Origin: G965215225 sp965215225
GTDB lineage: Bacteria; Pseudomonadota; Gammaproteobacteria; CBDBNL01; JAAOII01
NCBI GenBank assembly: GCA_965215225.1
Contig: OZ244039.1
Span: 1,860,001 to 1,924,000, forward strand
Length of the DNA stretch: 64,000 nucleotides
Direction: 5' to 3'
Shown: positions 50,995 through 60,596 of the stretch, in pieces
How the letters are laid out: each line of letters starts with the position of its first letter
Numbering within the stretch: the first letter of the stretch is position 1
The notes under the pieces: generated by a model
What the model was told of the DNA's origin: nothing
What the model saw: only the letters and a program-made list of their open reading frames with translations
The model's database searches: none
Translations under genes and position numbers: made by a program

Positions 50995-52475
50995 AGTCTC
51001 TCGGTCAAATAGTCATAGTCATTAAATGGAAGCATATTGCCGACTACCTCTTGGTAATTCTCATGCCCCTTGCCAGCCACTAGGACCAAGTCATTGGCAG
51101 CAGACTCTTCTATTGCCAGGTCTAGAGCCCGACTGCGATCCGTCTCTATTTGGACTCTTTTACTTCCCTTTATGCCCTTTTTAATAGCAGCAATAATAGC
51201 AAGAGGGTCTTCAAAGCGAGGGTTATCATTGGTCAGAACAATCCTATCTGCATAGGCTGATGCCACCTGGCCCATGACCTCTCTCTTATCCTTATCTCGT
51301 CCGCCACCACAACCAAAAACCACCCATAGATTTCCTTGACACAATCTTTTCAAATAGTCTAATACCTGGCGAAGTGAATCGGCACTATGAGCATAGTCAA
51401 TATAAAAACGAGCACCATTAAGAGCAATGAGGTTCTGCATTCGGCCGCGCAAAGCCTTGACCTGAGACAGGGCGGCAACTGCATCCTTGAGAGGAATCTT
51501 CTTTATCAATAACAGAGCAAGGCTGGCAAGGGCATTTGCCAGTTGCCAGTTGCCGAGTAGAGATGAGCGAAAAAGAGCAGTTTTCCCCATTGCCACCAGA
51601 CTTGCTTCTACTCCATCAGGACTTGTGCTAATCTCTTTGGCATAGATATCAGCAGCCGAATCTTCAAGACTATAGCTGAGACAATCCGTATCCGACTCCC
51701 TAAACCATTTCCTACCATAGCTATCATCCAGATTGAATACCGCCTGCTTTAAGGAAGCAAAATCAAATAGCTTTCGTTTAGCCGCCAGATATTCCTGTGG
51801 GCTGTTATGATAATCACCATGGTCTGAGGTGATATTGGTTAGTATGCCAGTGGTTAGCTTAAGTCGGCTCAATCTGTTTTGAGCAAGGGCATGGGAGGAG
51901 GCCTCGGCAATTATATGTTGGGCTCCCTGACGACAGAATTTGGCTTGAAGCCGCCTCAGACTAAGAGGGTCTGGTGTGGTTAAAAAATTACTATCACCTC
52001 CTTGATCATGAAAGCCCTGATAGACAGTGCCAATGGCAGCTGTCTTAATGCCGCAACGAGAAAGAGATTGAGAAACAAGATGAGCCACTGAACTCTTGCC
52101 ATTGGTGCCAGTAACTGCACTCCACTCAATGTCTTCAACACCATAAAATCTATCTGCTAGGTCTATCAAATTCAGCGCCAAATTTTTCACTGGAATACAG
52201 GGCAAGGAAGCATCAGCGACCATAGCAATATCCTCCTCATCTATTAAGATTGCCGAAGCCCCCGCCTCTTGTGCTTGCCGCCAATAGCTAGAACCATGCT
52301 GCCCTCCCCCAGCTAGAGCAACAAATAACCAGCCAGGCCCTAGCTGCTCAGTATTCAAAGCCATATCTTCAATACTGAGCCTTGCCAGTTCAGCCGGTAA
52401 GGAAGCGCTGACTAGATTGCCAAGAAGTTGGCTAATTGTGTTGGTCGGATAAGTCATTTTTCGGTGGTAAGCCAT
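50988..52475 (-). CDS. murE: UDP-MurNAc-tripeptide synthetase MurE (meso-DAP adding)
   Basis: 495 residues. ATP loop VTGTNGKSSVAHLV near 120, NITSDHGDYHNSPQEY, KRKLFDF with the carbamylated Lys, and DNPRFEDP near 415. The DNPR motif marks enzymes that add meso-diaminopimelate rather than lysine, as expected in a Gram-negative. The start is uncertain: ATGs at 52475 and 52457 both lie inside the end of ftsI and neither has a clear ribosome site. Confidence 0.95.
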   Translation of the reverse strand: MAYHRKMTYPTNTISQLLGNLVSASLPAELARLSIEDMALNTEQLGPGWLFVALAGGGQHGSSYWRQAQEAGASAILIDEEDIAMVADASLPCIPVKNLALNLIDLADRFYGVEDIEWSAVTGTNGKSSVAHLVSQSLSRCGIKTAAIGTVYQGFHDQGGDSNFLTTPDPLSLRRLQAKFCRQGAQHIIAEASSHALAQNRLSRLKLTTGILTNITSDHGDYHNSPQEYLAAKRKLFDFASLKQAVFNLDDSYGRKWFRESDTDCLSYSLEDSAADIYAKEISTSPDGVEASLVAMGKTALFRSSLLGNWQLANALASLALLLIKKIPLKDAVAALSQVKALRGRMQNLIALNGARFYIDYAHSADSLRQVLDYLKRLCQGNLWVVFGCGGGRDKDKREVMGQVASAYADRIVLTNDNPRFEDPLAIIAAIKKGIKGSKRVQIETDRSRALDLAIEESAANDLVLVAGKGHENYQEVVGNMLPFNDYDYLTERLC

Positions 52476-54114
52476 AGTGGTGTAACAGGTCTCTTACATA
52501 GGCGCCAAAAACAGGGGCAGCTACCTCGCCGCCATAATAGCGGTTACCTATGGGCTCGTCAAGAACTATGAGGGTAACATAACGAGGCAACTCGGCTGGG
52601 GCAAGCCCAACAAAAACTGCTAGATACTTGTCCTTCTCATAACCATTCTTACCGCTCTTGTGAACTGTGCCGGTCTTGCCAGCTAAGGAATAACCTGCCA
52701 CCATGGCATGCCTCCCTGTTCCCTCATCAGAAACCGTCTTCTTTAGGGTTGCCATAATTTGATTAGCATAGCTATCCTCTATGACCCTCAGCCTATGAGC
52801 CTGGTTAATCTTTTCCAAGCTAATAAAAAAATCATGCCCTCCATTTGCCAAAACCGCATAGGCCTTGGCAAGCTGCATAGGGGTAACCGATAAACCATAG
52901 CCATAAGAGAGGGTTGCCTTCTCACTAGCCTGTAAGGGTCTTAGGGGGATATATCCCTCTCTCTCGCCAGGGAAGCTACTGCCAGTGCGGCGACCAAAGC
53001 CTAGCCGATAAAGAGTATCAACAATATGACGGGAATTGATATCTTGCGACAAGAGGGTCATACCCACATTGCTTGATTTGGCAATAACATCGACAAGGTC
53101 CAGCTTGCCATGATTTCTAGCATCGCGGATAGCCTTATTGCCAAAGCGCAAATAGCCTGGACTAGTATCTATGAGATAATCGAGCCCAAGATGCTTCTGT
53201 TCCAACACCGAGGCTAAGACCAATGGCTTGATAGTAGAACCTGGTTCAAACACATCGGTAAAGGCGCGATTACGAACCTTGTTGAAGTCTAGCTCCTTAC
53301 GGTTGTTTGGATTGAAAGACGGATACTGAACCAGAGAGAGAACCTCCCCTGTTCTTATATCTAGAGTCAATAGAGTTCCTGCCTTAGCATTGGTAGTGCG
53401 GCAACCGTTCAATAGGTGATGATAAGCAAGATACTGTAGTTGTAAATCCAATGAAAGATGAATATCTGAATTCGGTTCTTTGCTTCTATCTGCCAGCAGC
53501 TTAATGACTCGCCCCCTGCCATCTCTTACCGCCTTGTCAATAGTTTGAGTGCCAGCTAGCTGCTGGTCATAAAGCAGCTCCAACCCTTCTATGCCCTTGC
53601 CATCCTTATCAACATAACCTATTAGCTGCGCCACAACCTCAGAAGCGGGATAGTATCTTTGATAGTGCCTATCCAACCACAAGCCAGGTATCTTAAGAGC
53701 ATTAATATAGCTGGCCCCATCAGGGGTGATCCCAGCCGCCAAGCGAACTATAGATTTGCTCTTCAGTTGTTCAAGAACTCTAGCATCAAAGCCCTGTTGC
53801 CCTTTTAAGTATTCGATTAGCTTGTCTTGTTTATTCTGGCTGGTTGCCGCAAGGAACTGACTAGTCGCCACATAAACACTATAGGTCTCAATACTCACCG
53901 CCAGCTGTTCGCCATTTCTATCTAGGATAGAACCCTTCCTCAGAGGTGGATTCAAATAATTGACCTGCTGCTGTTTAACCTTCTCTATCTCAGCTGCATA
54001 GGGATAGAAGAATTGAATCTGAGCCAAGCGAAACGAGAGGGCAAGTATTAACAAGGCGAACAAAGATTGAACAACCCACCAGCGACCAACATAGTTAGAC
54101 AAGTTCCCTTTCAT
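52432..54114 (-). CDS. ftsI: Septal peptidoglycan transpeptidase FtsI (PBP3)
   Basis: 560 residues: a membrane anchor (~12-30), a pedestal domain (RKGSILDRNGEQLA near 59-72), and a class B penicillin-binding transpeptidase domain with STIK (catalytic Ser293, Lys296), SSN at 347-349 and KTGT at 480-483. It cross-links septal peptidoglycan with FtsW. ATGA overlap with ftsL upstream. Confidence 0.96.
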   Translation of the reverse strand: MKGNLSNYVGRWWVVQSLFALLILALSFRLAQIQFFYPYAAEIEKVKQQQVNYLNPPLRKGSILDRNGEQLAVSIETYSVYVATSQFLAATSQNKQDKLIEYLKGQQGFDARVLEQLKSKSIVRLAAGITPDGASYINALKIPGLWLDRHYQRYYPASEVVAQLIGYVDKDGKGIEGLELLYDQQLAGTQTIDKAVRDGRGRVIKLLADRSKEPNSDIHLSLDLQLQYLAYHHLLNGCRTTNAKAGTLLTLDIRTGEVLSLVQYPSFNPNNRKELDFNKVRNRAFTDVFEPGSTIKPLVLASVLEQKHLGLDYLIDTSPGYLRFGNKAIRDARNHGKLDLVDVIAKSSNVGMTLLSQDINSRHIVDTLYRLGFGRRTGSSFPGEREGYIPLRPLQASEKATLSYGYGLSVTPMQLAKAYAVLANGGHDFFISLEKINQAHRLRVIEDSYANQIMATLKKTVSDEGTGRHAMVAGYSLAGKTGTVHKSGKNGYEKDKYLAVFVGLAPAELPRYVTLIVLDEPIGNRYYGGEVAAPVFGAYVRDLLHHYGLPPKNDLSDQHN

Positions 54115-54380
54115 TCTTCGCTGATACTCCTCACCTTAGTTGCCTTGTGTAAATTTAACCTTGTGTTAGCATACTGCTGCAAACGACTCCCCCTCAATAG
54201 AACACTTTCTTCGAGCAACAGCTGGGCTCTCTCTCTTAGTAGTTCTTCCTCTACTAGTCTCAAGTCATAAAGACGGGTAACAAGATTGCGCGACTCATAG
54301 ACCGCCCAAATGCTGAGAATACTAGAAAAGCAGAAGGCGGCTATAAAGAACCAATGCCAGTTTTTCTTAATGAACCTCAT
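54111..54380 (-). CDS. ftsL: Cell division protein FtsL
   Basis: 89 residues: a short cytoplasmic part, one membrane helix (about 9-28), then a periplasmic leucine-zipper-like coiled coil (LVTRLYDLRLVEEELLRERA) that pairs with FtsB. The sequence itself is poorly conserved; the call rests on size, topology and the invariable position between rsmH and ftsI. Confidence 0.88.
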   Translation of the reverse strand: MRFIKKNWHWFFIAAFCFSSILSIWAVYESRNLVTRLYDLRLVEEELLRERAQLLLEESVLLRGSRLQQYANTRLNLHKATKVRSISEE

Positions 54381-55283
54381 TTAATGCCTCACCTTTTCCA
54401 TCACTCGTAAGATAGCACTACGAGCTCTACTATTGCTTAGAACCTCCTCTCTGCTTGGTTTCTTAACCGCCAAGAATCTCTTGATGACCCCAAGCTTACT
54501 TCCCTCGCCAAATTCATGGCCACATCTCATCAGGTCTTTGACTAGCCTATGTTCTACTGAATGAAAACCAATCACCACAAGCCGTCCCCCTGGATCAAGT
54601 AGGCGAGCGGCTTGCTCTAGCCCCTGCTTCAATTCCTCTATCTCATTATTAATCCAAATACGAATCGCCTGAAAAGAACGAGCTACAACCCGGCGTCTCC
54701 TTAAGCGCGGCAGGGGCACAGCCTCCTCAATGATATCCAATAGATCCCAAGTGGTGTCTAGCTTGGCTCTCTTCCTCCTTTTCACAATGAGCGATGCTAT
54801 CCTATCTGCATAGGGCTCTTCGCCATAATCCGTCAGGCAAGCCCTCAAGGTCTTCTCAGATGCTTCTGCCAAAAACCGCTTAGCCGTCATAGCTTGATTT
54901 CTATCCATGCGCATATCCAAAGGACCATCTTTCAAAAAACTAAACCCCCGACTGGCATCATCCAACTGGTCAGAAGACAAGCCGAGATCCATAAGCACGC
55001 CATCAAGTGGCCGCTTAATAGATCCTAGCTCCTCGGCCATGAGAGAAAATTTTTGTCTCCTTAATATAATGCGCGGCTCCTTTTCAAATCTCTTCTTACC
55101 AGCCCTTATTGCTTCTTCGTCCCTATCCAGTGCCAAGATTAATGAGCTCTCAGCCGTCTTAGCCAACACTGCCGAACTATGTCCGCCAGCACCAAAGGTG
55201 CTATCCAAATAGAAGCCTTTCAAGTTGGTGACCAGATAGTTAACAACTTCCGCCTTCATTATTGATTGATGAATCCTAGCCAT
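54381..55283 (-). CDS. rsmH: 16S rRNA (cytosine-1402-N4)-methyltransferase RsmH
   Basis: 300 residues. The SAM-binding DSTFGAGGHSSAVL near 27, LGLSSDQLDDASRGFSF, DGPLDMRMD, DYGEEPYADRIA and GFHSVEHRLVKD are characteristic, with small departures from the consensus (VEH where LED is usual). It methylates C1402 in the decoding centre. Its ATG shares the last base of the mraZ stop (TAATG), and its stop abuts the ftsL ATG. Confidence 0.96.
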   Translation of the reverse strand: MARIHQSIMKAEVVNYLVTNLKGFYLDSTFGAGGHSSAVLAKTAESSLILALDRDEEAIRAGKKRFEKEPRIILRRQKFSLMAEELGSIKRPLDGVLMDLGLSSDQLDDASRGFSFLKDGPLDMRMDRNQAMTAKRFLAEASEKTLRACLTDYGEEPYADRIASLIVKRRKRAKLDTTWDLLDIIEEAVPLPRLRRRRVVARSFQAIRIWINNEIEELKQGLEQAARLLDPGGRLVVIGFHSVEHRLVKDLMRCGHEFGEGSKLGVIKRFLAVKKPSREEVLSNSRARSAILRVMEKVRH

Positions 55284-55753
55284 TAGTAAATACGGATGCC
55301 CTGTTTAGCCGCCTCCTCTATAAGAGAGAAAAGGTCTTCCTGTTGAAAGGCTTCTCGCCAGGTGTCGTCATTCCATACTTCTACCCAGTCCTTCATACCC
55401 ACCAAGATTGCCTTCTTATCCAAGCGAGCATATTTCTTTAATTCATTGGGTAACAATACTCTCCCATTCCCATCTATTTCGACTGAGTGGGTATTACCAA
55501 AAAAGTGCTTCTTCATTTTCCGTTCTGCCATCATATCCCCTTTCAAATTGCGAAAGCTGCTTATCTGATTCGCCACCCGATTCCAGATGGTAACAGGATA
55601 GAAGACGAGGTATTGGTTACGCTCTTCTATGCCTGGGGATACATAGAAGGGCTCCTTACCCGCCGGGCTCAGAAAAGAACGAAAGCGCGTAGGAATGAGA
55701 ACTCTATTTTGTGAGTCCAAACTTACTAACTGATGGCCAGATGTATCTTTCAT
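55283..55753 (-). CDS. mraZ: Transcriptional regulator MraZ
   Basis: 156 residues with two AbrB-like half-domains: SLDSQNRVLIPTRFR near 12 and SVEIDGNGRVLLPNEL near 90. The second keeps the DxxGR signature, while in the first Gly is Asn. MraZ is an oligomeric DNA-binding repressor of its own dcw operon and recognises spaced GG-containing repeats upstream; such repeats are visible at 55809-55831. First gene of a 14-gene, nearly gap-free cluster. Confidence 0.95.
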   Translation of the reverse strand: MKDTSGHQLVSLDSQNRVLIPTRFRSFLSPAGKEPFYVSPGIEERNQYLVFYPVTIWNRVANQISSFRNLKGDMMAERKMKKHFFGNTHSVEIDGNGRVLLPNELKKYARLDKKAILVGMKDWVEVWNDDTWREAFQQEDLFSLIEEAAKQGIRIY

Positions 55754-55803
55754 ATTTAATTAAATAAATTATTAAGGAACATAAATTCCGTTTTGCTGAA
55801 CTG

Positions 55804-55832
55804 ATTATACCTAAAAAAACCATTTTTTACCA
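55804..55832 (-). promoter_or_regulatory. dcw promoter with candidate MraZ operator
   Basis: On the minus strand a perfect TATAAT (55809-55804) gives a ~45-base leader before mraZ. Three GGT triplets occur at exact 10-base spacing (plus-strand ACC at 55809, 55819 and 55829), between long A/T runs, with the first touching the -10. Known MraZ operators are direct repeats of TGGGN-type boxes one helical turn apart, so these fit in spacing though not fully in sequence. Confidence 0.5.
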
Positions 55833-56597
55833 AAAAATGATTATTTTATCCATAATTAACCATTTTATTTAATTAAAAATGAGCCTTTTATCGCCAAATT
55901 TGTCTTTTCTAGCATTTAAATCAGAATAAAGGCTTGCTTAAACTAAAAAGCACCTTAGATTACTAAGAGATTAGCCATTCCAGTTGAAAGAATGGAAGCC
56001 TAGGAGCTCAGCCAAAACCGGCCGTTAGCTTGTTGGCTATTTTTAAAAACCACCAACTAAGCCATTGGATTGAAGCCGAAGATCTAAGCCAAAGCAAGTC
56101 GTTGGTTTGTTAGCCACTTTCAAAACCACCAACTATGCCATTGGATTGAGAAGCTGAGAATCTAAGCCAAAGCAGGTCGTTAGCTTGTTAGCTTAAGAAG
56201 GGAAGCAGATTATCCAAAGACCAGCACTAAGCCATTGGATTGAGAAGCTGAGAATCTAAGCCAAAGCAGGTCGTTAGCTTGTCAGATTAAGGAAGGAAGC
56301 AGATTATCCAAGCACCACCAACTATGCCATTGGGTTGAAGTTGAGGAACTAAGCCAAAACAAGTCGTTAGCTTGTTAGCTTAAGAAGGGAAGCAGATTGG
56401 CCAAACAGGTCTGGTCAGAGCTCTTCTGTCCCACTCAATAACTCCCTGCTACGCCATTAGGCTGAAAGAATGGAAGCCATAAGAGACTAGTCAAAGCCAG
56501 CTACCTATATATAAGAAGGAAACCAGTCCGGCTAAATGGGTCTTAATTAGAATTCTTCTGTTCTAGCCTTTAGATTGAATGGCTTAGAAATTCTAAA
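55833..56597. repeat. Minisatellite of six ~76-127 bp units between mraZ and lipoprotein 2
   Basis: Units begin with GCCATT at 55974, 56061, 56137, 56231, 56326 and 56453, and share GATTGAGAAGCTGAGAATCT, AAGCCAAAGCAGGTCGTTAG and AGAAGGGAAGCAGATT. The units at 56137 and 56231 are nearly identical. They resemble the 3' flank of the lipoprotein genes (GCCTTTAGATTGAATGGC after 56565 and 60559), so they look like multiplied copies of that flank. 55833-55970 is AT-rich upstream sequence without a gene. Confidence 0.75.
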
Positions 56598-58487
56598 CTA
56601 GTGTCTATTGGGGTTTAATGCTTCATCTAAACGGTCCCTGTCTAGTTCGGGTTGGTCAGTCGCATTTAAGGACCACCAATCACGCCATTCGTCAGGATCC
56701 ATCGGAGTGCAGCGAATGGCGGGATATTCATCCGACTCACCAAAATCCCAGATAAGATTGTCATCGATTTTTTCACCGTCTTCAATGATACCACTATTAT
56801 CCCTATCACACCAGACAGCCAATGGCACGTCAATCATACTACCATCGTCAAATATAATTGTGTCAGCGGTCCAATTGGCATAGATATCTGTATAACCAGT
56901 TGGTGTGCGGAGCTCACTAGTGGTCTGCGGGGCACCAAGGTTTCCACCACTAGTGAAACCACTAGTATCACTGTCCCAATAGGAAGCAGCTCCCTTCCCA
57001 CTTGAAAGTCCAGCCAGCATCTTAATCTCAGTCTTACTACCTGAGACTACATAAGAATAAGCAACCTGCCCATTAGCGGAAAGGCTTCCTAACAGACCGC
57101 CTACATTACTACCTCCGCTCACCTTATTTGCCACAACCGAAGAAGAATCAATCCAAGCCGATCTTGTAGTCCACCCCACCAGACCGCCCACAACACTACC
57201 AGTTCCACTCACCTGACCCGCCACAACCGATGAAGAATGAATCCGACTATCCTCACCACTCCCCACCAGACCACCTACACGAGTAGCCCCTCTTACCTCA
57301 CCCGCCACAATCGATGAAGAATGAACCCGAGCCGATGCACCTGACCCCACCAGAGCGCCTACACTACTACCAGTCCCGCTTATCTTGCTCGCCACAACCG
57401 ATGAAGAATAAACCCGAGCCGATGCACCTAACCCCACCAGACCGCCTACACTACTACCAGTCCCGCTCACCTCAGCTGCCACAACCGAAGAAGAAACAAT
57501 CTGAGCCAATGAACTATCTCCCACCAGACCACCTACTCGATTCCTACCTATCACTGACTCGGCACGAAGAGTCAAATTGCGAATCTCTGAATTCATTGCC
57601 ATCTGACCAAACAGACCCACACAATCCTCGCTTGAACGATTAATGTTTAAATCACTAATCGTCCAGCCATTGCCCTCAAAAGTCCCATTGAAAGCAGCTC
57701 CTTGACATCCACCTATAGAAGTATCGCTATCATACCCCAAGGGTTGCCAGCCTTTGCCCCCATCATCATCCGCATAGTTTGCAAGACTTATATCCGCAAC
57801 CAGCTCATAGCCAGAACATTCAGTAATGCCGCCGGCACCACCACAGCCAGCGGTGTTGAGCGCCGCATTCCCCGATAATCTACGCCCATCGCCATTGAGA
57901 GCATGGCGAACCGCGTCCAATTCCGCTGCCCTAGCGACCTCTATCAACCCATCACCATCATCATCTATATCCGCTAGATCCATTACATTATCCCCATCGC
58001 AATCCGTCTCTATTACACAATTTGCCGCCACTTCATCTATATCCCTGACACTATCCCCATCGCAATCCTCTAACAACGAACAACTCACCCCATCTGAATT
58101 ACTCTTTTGCTCCTTCGCATCAATGTCATTTAACCTATCATTATCATCATCCTCATCACAAGCATCCCCAACTTGGTCACCATCTGTGTCCAACTGATCG
58201 CCATTTGCATCCATAGGGCAGTTATCCACAGCATTCTCAATACCATCATTATCATCATCAGCACTGGAAGCACCGTTTCCTGAACTGCCTCCCGACCCAC
58301 CACCACAAGCAGTAAGAGCAACTAATAAGAAACTAGCTGCAACTAAAAACAAAAGAAACCGCCCCAGCTTGCTAAGCAAAATCAGAGAGAGCTGAGAACT
58401 CCAATAACATAGGGAGGCAGTGAAACGAACAGGCGCCATAACAGCAGCCGGCTGCAAGACAGCAGATTGGGCTTTATGTAACATCAT
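56598..58487 (-). CDS. GLUG-repeat lipoprotein 2 with thrombospondin-type-3-like Asp repeats
   Basis: 629 residues. A basic N-terminus and hydrophobic helix end in a lipobox (LVALTAC, Cys near 61). A Gly/Ser linker leads to ~130 residues of Ca2+-binding Asp-rich repeats (DDDNDGIENAVDNCP, DTDGDQVGDACDEDDDND, DCDGDSVRDID), then the shared domain GYELVADISLANY, GKGWQPLGYD, six GLUG-type modules (GGLVGLGASARVYSSSVVAS type) and the conserved C-terminal domain ending DEWRDWWSLNATDQPEL. Paralogue of 31135-32922 and 60597-62693; the three differ mainly in the stalk between lipid anchor and repeats. Likely displayed outside the cell; function unknown. Confidence 0.83.
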   Translation of the reverse strand: MMLHKAQSAVLQPAAVMAPVRFTASLCYWSSQLSLILLSKLGRFLLFLVAASFLLVALTACGGGSGGSSGNGASSADDDNDGIENAVDNCPMDANGDQLDTDGDQVGDACDEDDDNDRLNDIDAKEQKSNSDGVSCSLLEDCDGDSVRDIDEVAANCVIETDCDGDNVMDLADIDDDGDGLIEVARAAELDAVRHALNGDGRRLSGNAALNTAGCGGAGGITECSGYELVADISLANYADDDGGKGWQPLGYDSDTSIGGCQGAAFNGTFEGNGWTISDLNINRSSEDCVGLFGQMAMNSEIRNLTLRAESVIGRNRVGGLVGDSSLAQIVSSSVVAAEVSGTGSSVGGLVGLGASARVYSSSVVASKISGTGSSVGALVGSGASARVHSSSIVAGEVRGATRVGGLVGSGEDSRIHSSSVVAGQVSGTGSVVGGLVGWTTRSAWIDSSSVVANKVSGGSNVGGLLGSLSANGQVAYSYVVSGSKTEIKMLAGLSSGKGAASYWDSDTSGFTSGGNLGAPQTTSELRTPTGYTDIYANWTADTIIFDDGSMIDVPLAVWCDRDNSGIIEDGEKIDDNLIWDFGESDEYPAIRCTPMDPDEWRDWWSLNATDQPELDRDRLDEALNPNRH

Positions 58488-58609
58488 TTTTCATTGAATG
58501 GTTTAATCGATTAAAAGTATTATAGCAAAGAAACATGCTTTTTGATAGGCTATCTCATTATCAAATCTTTCAATGTATATATATGTATATTCCTATCATC
58601 TTATAATCA

Positions 58610-59143
58610 CTATGCTTCATTAATTCTTTGTTTCATTTCTAAATATTTTTGATAGAAGTCCTCAGTGGTTTTAATTGCCATATTGTTCGCCGCTAAGGTT
58701 TTTTCAGTGTAATCGTATTTATAAAATGTGCTGTCTTTCCGCCTATGCATCTTTTTCCAATTCAGGTCTTTCTTCGCTATACAGGACAAGTAGATCTTTT
58801 CAGGCGCTATGTCAATAATGATAATTCCATCAAACCACCTGGTTTTATCTAAATTCTCATGCTGAAAGGTTTTATTTCTCTTGCCTCTACAAGCCAGTTT
58901 AACTTCTAACTTCATTCCATCTGATATTAGGTCCCATTGCTTATCCTCTTTTGTCTCATCCTTTTCATACTTCACAGTACACCCAAAACTTTTAAGCACT
59001 TCGACACAAAGCAATTCTCCCACCTGACCTCTTTGGTCTATTTCAGGATTCCAAAATCTCTCATAAGTGCTGTTCGGCCAATCGGTAGATGAGCTATTTT
59101 TTACATCCTCTATCGTGTTGTATATCAGCTCTTTGATAGCCAA
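58610..59143 (-). CDS. Putative Type II restriction endonuclease
   Basis: 177 residues with a PD-(D/E)XK-like core: RGQVGELLCVEVLK helix (Glu43), then QWDLISDGMKLEVKLACRG with Asp71 and an ExK pair (Glu80, Lys82). Size and core fit small Type II endonucleases. The strongest support is context: it starts three bases after the stop of an adenine methyltransferase gene. No specific family is recognised and specificity is unknown. Its base composition is more AT-rich than the flanking lipoprotein genes. Confidence 0.72.
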   Translation of the reverse strand: MAIKELIYNTIEDVKNSSSTDWPNSTYERFWNPEIDQRGQVGELLCVEVLKSFGCTVKYEKDETKEDKQWDLISDGMKLEVKLACRGKRNKTFQHENLDKTRWFDGIIIIDIAPEKIYLSCIAKKDLNWKKMHRRKDSTFYKYDYTEKTLAANNMAIKTTEDFYQKYLEMKQRINEA

Positions 59144-59146
59144 AGT

Positions 59147-60190
59147 CTAGTCCTCAAATCCGTTTCTAATAACTATATCTTTGATTAAACTCATTCTCAG
59201 GTTGAGCGCTGAATTGGTAGAGAAAAAAGCGGTTCTATGCCAATTATGATTACTAAGTATCCTTTTGATAGTTTCCTTCTCTTTATGAATGACTATTCCA
59301 TAACCCCTCCGATGGGGCAACTCCTCAAAGTTATCGAATGTTCTCATCTTCTGAAATGTAGTTGACGGCAGATAAAGATCACAGTCATACAGCATCTTCT
59401 TATTTCTTGTGCTTGCTGGAGTTCCCCCATCAGATAGGGAATAGATCTTTATATAACTATCGCAAGTCTTTGGTTTAGGTATTTTGAGCTTAGCTTGATT
59501 TACTTTAGTCCATACCTGAAATACTGTATGTATCGATATGGGACTTCCGTCTGGATATTCAAACGACCTACTATCAAGCTTGTTACTGAATGCCAATTTA
59601 TATCCATTCACTCGTTTAGATGGAACGCCCTTCCCATCACTTTCAAATAGTTGAGGCAATATAAAGGCTACCAGATCAGCAAAGGGCTGTGAATGATTGA
59701 TAAATTGTAGCGCCAAATGCCCTCTCAAACCAAAAGGCGGATTGCCTATGACAATATACCTTTTTGAAGAATCATTCGGTTGCCATTTAAGATAATCCGA
59801 TTTGATGGTGTCTGTTCTCTTAGGATCAATATCAATACCAATCCTGCGATCCTCCGGCAGAATATCATAAAAACAACCATTACCCATTGAAGGCTCGATA
59901 AACTCATAGGTATTAAGGTCTAGTTCAAGTTTTCTTGCCACTTCCCCAAACTTATTAAAACACCATTTAGCTGTTTTAGGTTTAGTAAAGTATTGATCCT
60001 TATCCTTCACCCCATCTGACTGGATTGACTTACCAAGCAACCTGCTTAAATCAAGAATATATTGTTGGGGAACCTTACCCAAATCTTGCCAGCGTTTTAC
60101 TGTGTTCTGGTGTAAGCCAATATGATTGGCAATAGCCCCAATATCGTAAGACTCTAATGCTTCATTAAAGTAATCAAAAGCTACACTCAT
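59147..60190 (-). CDS. DNA adenine methyltransferase with N-terminal HTH (R-M pair)
   Basis: 347 residues. Residues ~15-55 look like a helix-turn-helix (IGAIANHIGLHQNTVKRWQD). The SAM motif is EPSMGNGCF (99-107) and the catalytic motif NPPFG (150-154), typical of N6-adenine enzymes with motif I before IV. The C-terminal ~150 residues probably recognise the target. The HTH could let the enzyme repress its own operon, a known way to time R-M expression; this is inference. The endonuclease candidate follows after three bases. The pair is inserted between two lipoprotein paralogues. Confidence 0.82.
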   Translation of the reverse strand: MSVAFDYFNEALESYDIGAIANHIGLHQNTVKRWQDLGKVPQQYILDLSRLLGKSIQSDGVKDKDQYFTKPKTAKWCFNKFGEVARKLELDLNTYEFIEPSMGNGCFYDILPEDRRIGIDIDPKRTDTIKSDYLKWQPNDSSKRYIVIGNPPFGLRGHLALQFINHSQPFADLVAFILPQLFESDGKGVPSKRVNGYKLAFSNKLDSRSFEYPDGSPISIHTVFQVWTKVNQAKLKIPKPKTCDSYIKIYSLSDGGTPASTRNKKMLYDCDLYLPSTTFQKMRTFDNFEELPHRRGYGIVIHKEKETIKRILSNHNWHRTAFFSTNSALNLRMSLIKDIVIRNGFED

Positions 60191-60596
60191 TCGCTAATGG
60201 ACAATAATAGAATTAAAATCATATGCATTCCTATTATAAGCACAGTTTTTCTCCGTTTAGATGAGATTGTCCAATCCCATTTACACATAACAACGAGACT
60301 GGGCTGTATAATAGCGTTTCTCGCGAACTTGCTCCATTTAAGGATTAGTTGCTTCAAACCTAACTAAGGCTGACAAATCCTCTTGATTAATTAGTTTATG
60401 CTAGCTAATTAATCAAAGGTTTCTCTTCATCTTGTTCTTTGTTTTCTTGGGATTGAGATATCATTACTAAGAAGGGATAAACCAGCTTTTTGGACTTCGC
60501 TATTCTACTTGGATGTCTCTTACTTGTGTCATTGTGTATGGTGGCTTTTGGTCTCTAGCCTTTAGATTGAATGGCTTAGAAACCCTAAACTAGTTC
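60191..60596. other. Intergenic with a 12-bp perfect inverted repeat
   Basis: No gene is supported. TTGATTAATTAG (60383-60394) and CTAATTAATCAA (60405-60416) form a perfect AT-rich hairpin with a ten-base loop. The last ~45 bases (from CTAGCCTTTAGATTG near 60556) are the 3' flank shared with lipoprotein 2. Confidence 0.6.

Noticed and set aside
55974..56560. Possible CRISPR array
   Set aside because: Units are 76-127 bases, diverged along their whole length and without unique spacers; no cas genes are present.
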